Made by a program: the position numbers and the translations under genes
DNA from: Flavobacterium lacus
GTDB taxonomy: Bacteria; Bacteroidota; Bacteroidia; Flavobacteriales; Flavobacteriaceae
Reading direction: 5' to 3'
Assembly: GCF_003268815.1 (NCBI RefSeq)
Contig: NZ_QLSV01000010.1
Location: 62,001-126,000 of the forward strand
Length of the DNA: 64,000 nucleotides
Notes under the pieces: generated by a model
Seen by the model: the letters and a program-made list of their open reading frames with translations, nothing else
Database searches by the model: none
Told to the model about the DNA's origin: nothing
Shown here: positions 35,505 through 44,524 of the stretch, one piece after another
Numbering within the stretch: the stretch's first letter is position 1
How the letters are laid out: each line of letters begins with the position of its first letter

Positions 35505-35592
35505 TTTTGACCCGCCTAGGCGGGAGATTGCTTTGCCAGTTCGCTATAGCTCGTGTCCTATTTCGACTTCGTCATCTTGCGGAATGACAAAA
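35505..35592. repeat. Palindrome-centred REP-like repeat
   Basis: Contains CCCGCCTAGGCGGG at 35511-35524, a perfect 14-bp palindrome, then GATTGCTTTGCCAGTTCGC and CGTCATCTTGCGGAATGAC, words that recur as interspersed repeats between genes of many bacteria. It lies in the short gap upstream of the cysteine desulfurase and next to the GH97 gene's 3' end. No coding potential. Confidence 0.5.
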
Positions 35593-35603
35593 AGAAATTA
35601 AAT

Positions 35604-35643
35604 TACCTTTTACCCATTACCAATCACCTTTCACCCTTTACCA
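35604..35643. repeat. ACCTTTTACCCATTACC-type short repeat
   Basis: Same family as the repeats at 23548-23578 and 24763-24840, here ending exactly at the last base before the GH97 stop. Confidence 0.55.
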
Positions 35644-37740
35644 TTACAAAGGAAAGAAACTAATCGCTGTTCCGCCGCCGGCTGCTAAATTCAATTTTAA
35701 TTTGGTTTTAGCAGTTACTTCAATGGTTTTGATAGAATACGCTTTTGGATTTTGCTCCCAATGAGCGTCTTTTCCGTCTTGGTAAATGGTGGCTTTGTAT
35801 TTTTTTCCGGGTGTTAAAAAGTCTAATGCAATTTCTGTCTTTCTCGGATTTTCATCGGTAATGGCTCCTAAAAACCAGGATTCTTTTCCTTTAGTTTTTC
35901 GGGCGATGGTGACATAATCGCCAGGTTCGGCCTCCAAAATCTCTGTTTTATCCCAATCTACTTCCACCTCTTTAATAAATTGAAAAGCATCCGAATAACG
36001 TTCGTAATTTTCCGGTAAATCCGCAGCCATTTGTAGCGGACTGTAAATCGTTACATACAAGGCCAATTGTTTTGCCAACGTGGTGTGCACTTGCTCCTTT
36101 TTAGTAGCATCATAATAACTCATTTTAATTTCAAAAATTCCCGGCGTATAATCCATCGGACCACCCAGAAAACGTGTAAACGGTAAAATCGTTTCATGAG
36201 CGGGTGGATTTCCCACACTCCACGCATTGAATTCGTTGCCACGAGCTGCTTCTGCCGCAATGTAGTTTGGATACGTTCTGTGGTAACCGGTTGGTCTGGA
36301 TGATTCATGTGAATTAACCATAATTTTATATTCTGCGGCTCTTTCCACCGCATAATTAAAATGATTCACCATCGCTTGTCCGTCATGCCATTCGCCTCGA
36401 GGAATAATTTTTCCCACATAACCCGATTTAACAGCATCATAATTATGCTTTTTCATAAAAGAATACGCTCGGTCTAATCTTCTTTCATAATTTGAAACAG
36501 AACCCGATGTTTCGTGGTGCATAATCATTTTAACACCTTTTGATTCGGCATATTTTTGTACTTCTTCCACATTAAAATCCGGATAAGAAGTGACAAAATC
36601 GAATACATTTTCTTTCCAATTGCCAAACCAATCTTCCCAACCTACGTTCCATCCTTCCACTAAAACACCGTCAAAACCGTGCTTTGCAGCGAAGTCGATG
36701 TATTTTTTAGTGTTTACGGTGGTTGCTCCGTGTTTTCCGGTTGGTTTTAATTCGGCATCTTGAGCCATTTGTGCATTTTGTGAACCGGCATAATCCCAAG
36801 TTGCTTTACCTACGTGCATTTCCCACCAAATTCCAACATATTTCATCGGTTTGATCCAAGATGTATCTTCAATTTTTGACGGTTCATTTAAATTTAAAAC
36901 CATTTTTGAGGTTAAAATTGTCCGGGCATCGTCACTTACCATTATTGTTCGCCAAGGTGAGTTAGCCGGAGCTTGTAAATACGCTTTATCGCCAATTGCA
37001 TTGGGAACCAAATGCGATTGCATTACAAATGATTTTGTATTAACATCCAAATGCATAATTGGATAGTTAACCACGGCAGCTTCAAAAATATTGAGGTATA
37101 AGCCGTCGGAAGATTTCATCATAACCGGTGATTGAATGCGGGATTTTGTCATTGGTCCTTTCATCCCAATTCCGTTATTCATATCCAATTTATCCACATC
37201 AATTTGTGATAATTTCGTCTCATTATAACTGTACTCTTGGCTGTCATAATCACCCGGAATCCAAAAAGCTTTGTGATCTCCGGTTAATGAAAACTGCGTT
37301 ACTTCCTCCGAAATAACAAAATAATTTAATTTTTCTTGGGTTGGAATTTCATATCGAAAAGCTAGTCCTTCATTGAATAAACGAAAAACTAAATTCATTT
37401 TTCGACCGGTTGCTTTTTGAACAAGTTCAACAATCAATTGATTGTGCTGATCGAGAATTTCTTCTTCTTCGCCTAAAACGGGCTTCCATTTATTTGAAAA
37501 TGAAGTAGTTTTAGCATTTATTACTTCAAAACCATCCAATAAATCGTCATTGTTTTTTAGCATCAATCCCAAATTACTGGACTGAATGACACTTTTATTT
37601 TTATATTTTAGTTGATAGGATGGTTTTCCTGCTTGACTCAATTCAAAAATCATTTGTAACTGATTATCAGGCGATTTCAATTCTTGGCTGTGAGCAAATC
37701 CAACAAACATCAGACAAAAAAAGGCAATGGAATTTTTCAT
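35644..37740 (-). CDS. GH97 family glycoside hydrolase (SusB-like alpha-glucosidase)
   Basis: 698 residues from ATG 37740, with signal peptide MKNSIAFFCLMFVGFAHSQ; the longer frame start at 37791 would add an unlikely hydrophobic leader. GH97 domains: an N-terminal beta-sandwich (to about 280), a (beta/alpha)8 barrel (about 300-610) and a C-terminal sandwich. Glutamates in HHETSGS (about 407), NSHESSRP (about 477) and GNEFNAW (about 503) have nearly the spacing of SusB Glu439, Glu508 and Glu532, pointing to the inverting, alpha-glucosidase branch. No SusC/D genes are nearby, so it is not in a polysaccharide utilisation locus in this window. Confidence 0.9.
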   Translation of the reverse strand: MKNSIAFFCLMFVGFAHSQELKSPDNQLQMIFELSQAGKPSYQLKYKNKSVIQSSNLGLMLKNNDDLLDGFEVINAKTTSFSNKWKPVLGEEEEILDQHNQLIVELVQKATGRKMNLVFRLFNEGLAFRYEIPTQEKLNYFVISEEVTQFSLTGDHKAFWIPGDYDSQEYSYNETKLSQIDVDKLDMNNGIGMKGPMTKSRIQSPVMMKSSDGLYLNIFEAAVVNYPIMHLDVNTKSFVMQSHLVPNAIGDKAYLQAPANSPWRTIMVSDDARTILTSKMVLNLNEPSKIEDTSWIKPMKYVGIWWEMHVGKATWDYAGSQNAQMAQDAELKPTGKHGATTVNTKKYIDFAAKHGFDGVLVEGWNVGWEDWFGNWKENVFDFVTSYPDFNVEEVQKYAESKGVKMIMHHETSGSVSNYERRLDRAYSFMKKHNYDAVKSGYVGKIIPRGEWHDGQAMVNHFNYAVERAAEYKIMVNSHESSRPTGYHRTYPNYIAAEAARGNEFNAWSVGNPPAHETILPFTRFLGGPMDYTPGIFEIKMSYYDATKKEQVHTTLAKQLALYVTIYSPLQMAADLPENYERYSDAFQFIKEVEVDWDKTEILEAEPGDYVTIARKTKGKESWFLGAITDENPRKTEIALDFLTPGKKYKATIYQDGKDAHWEQNPKAYSIKTIEVTAKTKLKLNLAAGGGTAISFFPL

Positions 37741-37832
37741 TTCGATAATTTTTATGAAGAAATCAAAGATAAGAATTATGGTTAAAATCATACTAATTAA
37801 AGTGAAATGCTTTTTAGAGAAATTAAAAATCC

Positions 37833-37840
37833 TATTTTTG
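37833..37840 (+). promoter_or_regulatory. Candidate -7 element TATTTTTG
   Basis: Exact TAnnTTTG match 20 bases upstream of ATG 37861. It argues for 37861 and against the upstream ATG at 37807. No clear TTG -33 was found. Confidence 0.4.
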
Positions 37841-37860
37841 TTTATTATTTTGATACTCTT

Positions 37861-38931
37861 ATGAAAAAAATACTTGGTTTTTTTGTGCTTTTACTTTCAT
37901 TGAACGCGTGCGACGATGGTGATTTTAACATTGAGTCGTTTGATTTTACAACCGCTAGTACGAATTCGTGTAACAGTGGTGAATCAGGTTTTTTTATATA
38001 TAGAATTAATGATAATGAAGCTTTGATTATTCAAATTCCGGAAAATAGTTTTAGAAATGAAATTACCCCTCCGGGAGTGCCAAGAATAATTAATATCACT
38101 GGCACAAATAAAGTGTTTTACAGGCTATATAATGGTTCTTTAAGTGCAAATGTAATTTGCAACACTATTCCTCCTGCCACACCAACTGTCTCCACAGAGT
38201 GGAATGCAGTTTCTGGAGATATTGAAATTAGTACTTTTGTAAATAAACAAGTTAATGAAACCACCAATGCTTCAGAAATAACCGGCTATACACACACTAT
38301 TGTTTTACGCAATGTAAATTTTGATACAGGAAACGGCAACCAACAATTGTTTACCGAATTGGTTTTTGGTGACTATGTTACTTCCTCTTTTCGTCAAGGA
38401 AATTACAATATAAACATCACGTCTTGCAATATAGCACCTGTTGGTTTAGACCCTATTTATGACTATTCGTATTTGTTTAAAATTCCAACAACAGGTCCGT
38501 CTACACCGGCAAATGTACCACCACAAGCCATGACGTTAAAGATAGATCCTAATCTGTTTGTGGCAGAGGCAACTTCTGAAAACAACCCCCCAAGAACAGA
38601 CATCATTGATGGCGATCTAAATGTATTAAAAATAATATATTATGGATCAAGTATCAGCTCTGAATTATTATGTGCTAATGAAACTCCAACTCCTCTAGAG
38701 GAGTTTATATCTGAGGATGGTGTGACTGGAATAAGCGGTATTATTGAAGTGAGAACCACTATTGAATATGAAATTCCAACTGATAATCTTAGCCCAGTAA
38801 TTGGTCATCGTCATAAAATTACTTTGAAAAATGTAACGATGACAAAAGTGGTTCTTCCGTCCCAATTACCAGTATCATTTAATTTAGGTGATGTGTATGA
38901 ATTTGGAGAGTTTGTAATCAATCTCCCTTAA
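37861..38931 (+). CDS. Unknown lipoprotein
   Basis: 356 residues from ATG 37861 (MKKILGFFVLLLSLNAC), with lipobox cysteine Cys17. Two halves look repeated: SGESGFFIYRINDNEALIIQI and TSENNPPRTDIIDGDLNVLKII both precede long beta-rich segments, and each ends in an HRHKITLKNVTM- or HTIVLRNVNF-like strand, so the protein is probably two similar beta domains. No family is recognised. The orientation is divergent from the GH97 gene; function is unknown. The outer membrane is the likely place. Confidence 0.7.
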   Translation: MKKILGFFVLLLSLNACDDGDFNIESFDFTTASTNSCNSGESGFFIYRINDNEALIIQIPENSFRNEITPPGVPRIINITGTNKVFYRLYNGSLSANVICNTIPPATPTVSTEWNAVSGDIEISTFVNKQVNETTNASEITGYTHTIVLRNVNFDTGNGNQQLFTELVFGDYVTSSFRQGNYNINITSCNIAPVGLDPIYDYSYLFKIPTTGPSTPANVPPQAMTLKIDPNLFVAEATSENNPPRTDIIDGDLNVLKIIYYGSSISSELLCANETPTPLEEFISEDGVTGISGIIEVRTTIEYEIPTDNLSPVIGHRHKITLKNVTMTKVVLPSQLPVSFNLGDVYEFGEFVINLP

Positions 38932-38935
38932 AAAA

Positions 38936-39493
38936 TTATACCATTTTCTTTTGGATAAAATACACCTCGGTTGCACCCAATCCGTATTTTTGATAATTGG
39001 CATCTTGAAAAGTGATGTTGTCATATCTGCCTAATAAAAAATCGAGTTCGGCTTTTAGAACACCTTCACCAACGCCGTGAATAAAAACGACTTTTGGCAT
39101 ACGGTTTTTTTGAGCAAATTCGAGTTGTCTTTTGGCGGTTTCCATTTGAAGATTTAGGATGTCATAATTGTTCATTCCGCGTTTGGAAGGAACTAATTTT
39201 TCAATGTGTAAATCTACTTCCAACACAAATTCATCCTTCTTAGATTTCTTTTCTTTGGTAAAATTTCGCTTGATTGGCTCAACTTTTTCTTTGATAGCAT
39301 GACTTACTTTTTCTCTTGAAATAAATCCTTTTAACTCGTTGGAATTGTTTTCTTTAATTAATTCGTTGACAAAATATGTCATCAAAAAACCATCGGTAGT
39401 TTCTACTTCAATTTGATCATTTTTAATTGAAACTACCACTCCGGAAATATCTTCATCCAACGCTGCTACTTTATCTCCAATATTAAATTTCAT
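38936..39493 (-). CDS. Smr-domain protein (DUF2027-like N-terminus)
   Basis: 185 residues. The N-terminal part has an SH3-like strand pattern (IGDKVAALDEDISGVVVSI), a linker rich in Lys and Glu, and a C-terminal Smr domain from about residue 95: EVDLHIEKLVP, ETAKRQLEFAQKNRMPKVVFIHGVGEGVLKAEL, TEVYFIQKK. The HGVGEG loop is the usual nuclease-linked Smr motif. It is shorter than MutS2 and stands apart from any MutS gene. It overlaps the upstream small gene by 11 bases. Confidence 0.85.
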   Translation of the reverse strand: MKFNIGDKVAALDEDISGVVVSIKNDQIEVETTDGFLMTYFVNELIKENNSNELKGFISREKVSHAIKEKVEPIKRNFTKEKKSKKDEFVLEVDLHIEKLVPSKRGMNNYDILNLQMETAKRQLEFAQKNRMPKVVFIHGVGEGVLKAELDFLLGRYDNITFQDANYQKYGLGATEVYFIQKKMV

Positions 39494-39668
39494 CCTCTTC
39501 TTTTTCTTGATTTCTACTAGGTACTTTTTGCATTAATTTCATCACTCCTATCATCACAATTACAATAGCGGCAACTTTAATATAAATTGAATAGTTACTA
39601 CTCTCTTTAGGTGTATAAAATGCAAAAAAAGCAGCAATTAATACGATAAGGATAAATACTTTTTTCAT
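39483..39668 (-). CDS. Small membrane protein
   Basis: 61 residues from ATG 39668 (MKKVFILIVLIAAFF), with two membrane segments and an acidic end (SRNQEKEEDEI). The longer reading from 39689 adds seven polar residues and is less likely. No family is recognised. The Smr gene starts within its last codons (11-base overlap), so they are one unit. Confidence 0.55.
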   Translation of the reverse strand: MKKVFILIVLIAAFFAFYTPKESSNYSIYIKVAAIVIVMIGVMKLMQKVPSRNQEKEEDEI

Positions 39669-39772
39669 CAAATAAAATTTAGATTTCAAAGGTAAAGATT
39701 AAAATTAAATGTAGAACAATGATAAATCAATCTCTTTTTTTTGTAAAATTGTATTCTTAAAATTAAAAAATT

Positions 39773-40051
39773 ATGGAAGACTATATGCTTCCCTGTTTAT
39801 CAAAAAAATTATTTGGCGTGGATTGCTTTGGATGCGGCATTCAACGTTCATTTACATTGTTGTTGCAAGGTAATTTTGAAGCAGCTTTTTATATGTATCC
39901 GGCAATTTATTCAATGATGCTGTTTTTTCTATTCATTGGCATAAGTATGATTGATAAATCACGAAGCTATCACAAACTAATTGTTTTTTTAGGAATCATC
40001 ACAGCATTTATAATGATATTTTCTTATTTTTATAAACTTTTATATTATTAA
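39773..40051 (+). CDS. DUF2752 membrane protein
   Basis: 92 residues with the family core LFGVDCFGCGIQRSFTLLLQGNFEAAFYMYP: two cysteines in a CxxCG-like context next to the first membrane helix, followed by two hydrophobic segments. DUF2752 proteins are small inner-membrane proteins of unknown function. The next gene starts 26 bases later, and the two are likely one unit ended by the terminator at 40421-40456. Confidence 0.85.
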   Translation: MEDYMLPCLSKKLFGVDCFGCGIQRSFTLLLQGNFEAAFYMYPAIYSMMLFFLFIGISMIDKSRSYHKLIVFLGIITAFIMIFSYFYKLLYY

Positions 40052-40077
40052 TCAACCAACAAATTAAACATTACATT

Positions 40078-40410
40078 ATGGAAAAGCAAAAATTACCTAA
40101 TGCTACGGCAGTCATTATTTTGGGGATTTTATCGATCGTAACCTGCTGTTGTTACGGAGTTTTAGGAATTATTTTAGGTGTTATTGCTTTGGTATTAGCA
40201 AAAAAGGACACTCAGCTTTATTTAGAAAATCCCGAATTATATTCAAATTATAGAAATATCAAAACGGGTAAAATTTTAGCTTATATTGGATTGGCATTGA
40301 GCCTTATCTATCTTTTGTTGGTAATTTGGATGATTGCAACGTTTGGTTTTGAAGGAATGCAGGATCAAGAATTGATGCAAGAAAAATTAAGAGAAATGCT
40401 TGGTCAATAA
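40078..40410 (+). CDS. CCC-motif membrane protein (DUF4190-like)
   Basis: 110 residues. The first membrane segment holds a CCC triplet (ILGILSIVTCCCYGVLGIILGVIALVLA) and the second is ILAYIGLALSLIYLLLVIWMIATF, with a short polar region between. This matches the small membrane proteins called CCC motif in Flavobacteriia. Function is unknown. It is the second gene after DUF2752. Confidence 0.85.
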   Translation: MEKQKLPNATAVIILGILSIVTCCCYGVLGIILGVIALVLAKKDTQLYLENPELYSNYRNIKTGKILAYIGLALSLIYLLLVIWMIATFGFEGMQDQELMQEKLREMLGQ

Positions 40411-40420
40411 ATAATAAATT

Positions 40421-40456
40421 AAAAAGGGTGGAATTTTATTTTCACCCTTTTTTTTT
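40421..40456. terminator. Bidirectional intrinsic terminator
   Basis: Stem AAAAAGGGTG / CACCCTTTTT around a 12-base AT loop, with T's on both strands. It lies between the CCC-motif gene and the convergent ornithine aminotransferase that ends at 40455, whose stop lies within it. Confidence 0.85.
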
Positions 40457-41738
40457 ATCTTTCAAATTCTTTCAACGTCTTGATAATTATCGAAACACAA
40501 TCGAGCAACTGTTCTTCGTTCATCACCAAAGGCGGAGCGAAACGAATGATATTTCCATGCGTTGGTTTGGCTAAAAGACCGTTTTCGGCAAGTTTCATAC
40601 AAATATCCCAAGCAGTTGAGCTTTCTTCGGAATCATTAATCACAATGGCATTTAAAAGCCCTTTCCCTCTTACTAAAGTAACAATGTTACTGTTTTGAAT
40701 GTATTTGCCCAATTCACTTCTAAAAAGTTTTCCTAATCTGCGAGCATTTTGAATTAATTGTTCATCTTCAATCACTTCTAACGCTGCTGTTGCTACTGCC
40801 GCTGCTAACGGATTGCCACCAAAAGTTGAGCCATGCTGACCGGGTTTAATCACATTCATGATGTCATTATCAGCCAAAACAGCAGAAACCGGATAAACTC
40901 CGCCTGAAATAGCTTTACCAAGTATCAACAAATCGGGTTTAACATAGGTTTGTGGATTGCGTTCACATTTGCTCTCACAACTACAATTTCCGCAAACAGC
41001 TAACAAAGAGCCTGTTCTAGCAATTCCTGTCTGCACTTCGTCAGCTATAAAAAGCACGTTATTTTGCTTGCACAAAGCTTGTGCTTGAGCAATAAAATTC
41101 TCAGAAGGAACATATACACCGGCTTCACCTTGAATTGGCTCTACTAAAAATCCGGCAATATTTTTATTATTCTCTAAAACATTTTTTAAAGCATCTATAT
41201 CATCATATGGAATCTTAATAAAACCTTCGGTGAACGGGCCAAAGTTTTTCCTTGCGTTTTCATCATTTGAGAAAGAAATAATCGTGGTTGTTCTTCCATG
41301 AAAGTTGTTTTCACAAACTACAATTGCTGCTTGATGTTCATCGATACCTTTCTTTTCGTAAGCCCATTTACGACAAATTTTAAGTGCGGTTTCAACGGCT
41401 TCTGCCCCTGTATTCATGGGTAAAACTTTATCAAACCCAAATAAATCGGTAATAAATTTTTCATATTTACCCAACTTATCGTTATAAAAAGCTCTTGATG
41501 TTAAGGTTAACGTTTGAGCTTGTTCTATCAAAGCGTTCACAATTTTTGGATGACAATGACCTTGATTGACAGCCGAATAGGCAGAAAGAAAGTCATAATA
41601 TTTTTTTCCTTCCAGATCCCAAACATACACGTCCTTTCCTTTACTCAACACAACGGGTAAGGGATGATAATTATGTGCTCCGTGTTGATTTTCTAAGGCA
41701 ATGAGTTCTTCTGAATTGATTTTTTCTAAAACTGACAT
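40455..41738 (-). CDS. rocD: Ornithine aminotransferase with a four-cysteine insertion
   Basis: 427 residues; transfers the delta-amino group of ornithine to 2-oxoglutarate. Motifs are MNTGAEAVETALKICRKWAY (108-127), FHGRTT (146-151), ADEVQTGIARTGSL (232-245) and PLP lysine Lys275 in LILGKAISGG. Between them, residues 249-258 read CGNCSCESKC, four cysteines in ten residues inside the loop that normally leads directly to VKPDLLILGKA. The insertion is not part of the standard RocD fold, but similar inserts occur in flavobacterial relatives, as I recall. No other arginine genes are nearby. Confidence 0.9.
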   Translation of the reverse strand: MSVLEKINSEELIALENQHGAHNYHPLPVVLSKGKDVYVWDLEGKKYYDFLSAYSAVNQGHCHPKIVNALIEQAQTLTLTSRAFYNDKLGKYEKFITDLFGFDKVLPMNTGAEAVETALKICRKWAYEKKGIDEHQAAIVVCENNFHGRTTTIISFSNDENARKNFGPFTEGFIKIPYDDIDALKNVLENNKNIAGFLVEPIQGEAGVYVPSENFIAQAQALCKQNNVLFIADEVQTGIARTGSLLAVCGNCSCESKCERNPQTYVKPDLLILGKAISGGVYPVSAVLADNDIMNVIKPGQHGSTFGGNPLAAAVATAALEVIEDEQLIQNARRLGKLFRSELGKYIQNSNIVTLVRGKGLLNAIVINDSEESSTAWDICMKLAENGLLAKPTHGNIIRFAPPLVMNEEQLLDCVSIIIKTLKEFER

Positions 41739-41917
41739 TGTAATAAATTTTAAATGCGATACATATCAATTCCTACTTGATGGAGAGAAATCATCCAAAT
41801 AAGTAGCAAAAATAAGCAATATTCTTTGAAAACGTTTGCGTGAATGGTTAAAATAAAATGACATTAATCAGTCCAGTTGTTCAAGATTGTTACTATTTTT
41901 ACTCTAAATTTAAAACT

Positions 41918-43351
41918 ATGTCTGATTCAAGGAATTATTCGATAAAACAACTGACTAAAATTCAACTAAAAGTTGCTCGTCAAAGCAGGACAATTATGTT
42001 TCTTTTTTCTGCAGTTATCGCAATTTTATTAGTTTTACTGCTTAGAGATTCTGCTTTTACACCTACACAAGATTATGTGCTTTTTTTACTTTTTTTCTCG
42101 ATTGGGTTATGGATTACAGAGGCAATTCCACCTTTTGCTGTTGGTATTTTGATTGTTGGTTTTTTGGTCTTTACGATGGGTCAAGAAAACACGATGGATG
42201 CCAAGCGATACGTTCAAACTTGGTCCGATGGAGTAATATGGTTATTTCTTGGGGGATTTTTTCTGGCGGAAGGAATGAAAAAAACGAAACTAGATTTTTT
42301 ACTTCTAAAAATTGCAGCTCCAAAATTCGGTTCGCAAGCCCAATACATCATTCTTGGATTGATGATGACCACCGCAATAATCTCAATGTTGATGAGCAAT
42401 ACGGCAACCACGGCGATGATGATTGCAACGGTCACGCCATTATTCACTCAATTGGGTAAGACTTCAAACATTTCAAAAGTATTGGTATTGGGCATCCCAA
42501 CAGCTGCCGCTATTGGTGGAATGGGTACAATCATAGGCTCTGCTCCAAACGCAATTGCCGTTGGTGCTTTGGAAGGTATTGGAATAAAAATCACATTTAT
42601 TGAATGGATGATTATTGGTGTTCCGGTGGCTTTTATTTTAATTTTTATGTTTTGGAAAATTTTATTAATCAAGTATAAAATTAAAAAAGAAACACTTTCG
42701 CTGGACTTTTTGCAAGAAGAAGAAATTCAGGAAGAAGAATACAGCGAAGAAGATAAAATTAGAAAAAGAATCGTATTAATCGTTTTAGTTACAACGCTAT
42801 CACTTTGGTTAACTTCACAATGGACTGGCATACCTGTAGCAGCCGTATCGGGCATTCCAATTGTTGCTTTAACAATGTTGGGCATTATTGATGCAGATGA
42901 TGTTCGCTCACTCCCCTGGGATACACTCATGCTTGTTGCAGGAGGTTTAGCTTTAGGATTAGCAATTCAAGAACAAGGTTTAGCCGATTATTTCATTTCA
43001 AAAATTAGTTCGGTTGATATAAATTTTTATTTGTTACTGTTTATATTCTCGCTAACCACTGTAACATTGTCTAACTTTATGAGCAACACGGCTGCAACAA
43101 CCATTTTAATTCCGGTGGCTATTTCATTAATGAGTATTACTGAAGGTGTTGATCCTATGGTTTTGCCTTTTGTGATAGGTCTAAGTGCATCTTGTGCACT
43201 ATTATTGCCCGTTTCTACGCCGCCTAATGCAATTGCATACAGCACCGGTTTAATAGAACAAAAAGAATTTAGAATTGGAGGAATATTTATTGGACTAGTT
43301 GGACCAATCTTGATTATCACATGGACTTTACTGTATGCAATGATCAATTAA
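41918..43351 (+). CDS. SLC13 (DASS) family sodium/anion symporter
   Basis: 477 residues from ATG 41918; the ATG at 41858 would add a polar leader and is unlikely. About 11-12 membrane segments. Both family repeats are visible: MLMSNTATTAMMIATVTPL and LSNFMSNTAATTILIPVAI, with the SNT substrate/sodium motifs, and the loops AIGGMGTIIGSAPNAIA and LLPVSTPPNAIAYSTG. Substrates of the family are di- and tricarboxylates, sulfate or phosphate; it cannot be fixed here. An acidic stretch (EEEIQEEEYSEEDKI) lies between the repeats. Confidence 0.88.
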   Translation: MSDSRNYSIKQLTKIQLKVARQSRTIMFLFSAVIAILLVLLLRDSAFTPTQDYVLFLLFFSIGLWITEAIPPFAVGILIVGFLVFTMGQENTMDAKRYVQTWSDGVIWLFLGGFFLAEGMKKTKLDFLLLKIAAPKFGSQAQYIILGLMMTTAIISMLMSNTATTAMMIATVTPLFTQLGKTSNISKVLVLGIPTAAAIGGMGTIIGSAPNAIAVGALEGIGIKITFIEWMIIGVPVAFILIFMFWKILLIKYKIKKETLSLDFLQEEEIQEEEYSEEDKIRKRIVLIVLVTTLSLWLTSQWTGIPVAAVSGIPIVALTMLGIIDADDVRSLPWDTLMLVAGGLALGLAIQEQGLADYFISKISSVDINFYLLLFIFSLTTVTLSNFMSNTAATTILIPVAISLMSITEGVDPMVLPFVIGLSASCALLLPVSTPPNAIAYSTGLIEQKEFRIGGIFIGLVGPILIITWTLLYAMIN

Positions 43352-43439
43352 TAACAAAACGAACAGCGATTTTTTTTACCAATTCATCGAAATGTTTTGT
43401 ACATTCTTATCTTTTTTGATAATTTTAAAGAAAAAAATC

Positions 43440-43907
43440 ATGAAAAACATTTTACACATTACTGCAACTTGCCTACTCTTTTTATTGTCTTCCTGTTCTG
43501 ATAATGATGACGATTTGGCCTCAAATGATCAAACAAATAAAGTTTTTGCAACAATAAATGGTGAAGTAATTAAATTTGAGAACCTTGTGATTACCAAACA
43601 ACCCTACACCAATTCAGAAACTAGTTTTGAATGGGTTGACATTCGTGTTTTAGGATACAATACTGAAAATTCGCTAAATGCAATTGAATTTATTGCTGAA
43701 GAAGGCTTATTGGGGGCAGAATCCATTTGGCGATTCAATATTACTATCAACGGTTTTACGTATGTGCAAGACAGTAGTGCCTTCACAACTTTAGTTACAG
43801 AAAGCACCGAAAACAAGTTAACAGGAACTTTTTCTGGCGTTTTAACAGAGCCTAATAACGGACAAACTATCACAGTTACCAATGGCCTTTTCAACTTAGA
43901 CCACTAA
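43440..43907 (+). CDS. Unknown small lipoprotein (paralogue of the next gene)
   Basis: 155 residues from ATG 43440 with a signal sequence and lipobox (LFLLSSCSDNDDD, cysteine near 18). The C-terminal part reads NKLTGTFSGVLTEPNNGQTITVTNGLFNL, which matches the end of the next gene (GRYTGTFSGTLNSSTGIVLVTEGSFDI). No family name is certain. Both are probably outer-membrane lipoproteins of about 15-17 kDa made by an old tandem duplication. Confidence 0.75.
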   Translation: MKNILHITATCLLFLLSSCSDNDDDLASNDQTNKVFATINGEVIKFENLVITKQPYTNSETSFEWVDIRVLGYNTENSLNAIEFIAEEGLLGAESIWRFNITINGFTYVQDSSAFTTLVTESTENKLTGTFSGVLTEPNNGQTITVTNGLFNLDH

Positions 43908-43952
43908 TCGTATTTTTTCTTAAATCATGTTAAATAATTCATATTAAAACAT

Positions 43953-43980
43953 TAAATTTGTTTATCTTATACTGATAAAC
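43953..43980 (+). promoter_or_regulatory. Inverted repeat overlapping -7 element and start codon of the small lipoprotein gene
   Basis: TAAATTTG (43953-43960) fits TAnnTTTG. A perfect inverted repeat GTTTATC (43960-43966) / GATAAAC (43974-43980) begins in the last base of that element and ends against the ATG at 43981. It may be an operator or leader hairpin. No good -33 TTG was found. Confidence 0.4.
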
Positions 43981-44415
43981 ATGAAAAACAAATTATTACT
44001 TATTCTGTGTTTTGCTTTGATTGGAATTTATTCTTGTTCAACGGATGATGATAAATCAGAAGTCAATTTTATTCGGGCAAAATTCAATGGTGTAGAACAA
44101 AAGTTTAACATTATAAGTGTTGACATAGTTGATTACGTTATTGAAGGATATTCCGATATAGAAGTAACAGCCACAATGACTAGTGATGCTACAAAAACAA
44201 TTGTTCTGAAATCTGAATATGGCACAACCGGAGACATCATCTGGGGAATGTATTATACGACAGACGGAACTTATTACCAAAATGATGAAAACCTTACCAA
44301 TTCAAATGTAACTGTAAATTCTCCCGGCAGATACACCGGCACATTTTCAGGCACTTTAAACAGTTCTACTGGAATTGTGCTAGTAACTGAAGGTTCATTT
44401 GATATCATTTACTAG
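43981..44415 (+). CDS. Unknown small lipoprotein
   Basis: 144 residues. Signal peptide with lipobox (LIGIYSCSTDDDKSE, cysteine near 19). The rest is beta-rich, ending in GRYTGTFSGTLNSSTGIVLVTEGSFDIIY, like the preceding lipoprotein. The pair share orientation, a gap of 73 bases and the C-terminal motif. A good terminator follows at 44438-44466. Function unknown. Confidence 0.75.
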   Translation: MKNKLLLILCFALIGIYSCSTDDDKSEVNFIRAKFNGVEQKFNIISVDIVDYVIEGYSDIEVTATMTSDATKTIVLKSEYGTTGDIIWGMYYTTDGTYYQNDENLTNSNVTVNSPGRYTGTFSGTLNSSTGIVLVTEGSFDIIY

Positions 44416-44437
44416 ATTCTTAAAAATTATATTTTTA

Positions 44438-44466
44438 AACGCCTTTTTACTATAGGCGTTTTTTTT
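44438..44466 (+). terminator. Intrinsic terminator of the lipoprotein pair
   Basis: Stem AACGCCT / AGGCGTT with loop TTTTACTAT and a long T-run. Confidence 0.85.
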
Positions 44467-44524
44467 ATTGTAAAAAATTCACAAGTCGCTAAAATTTTAC
44501 TAGCTAATAACTTATTTTTGCTCC

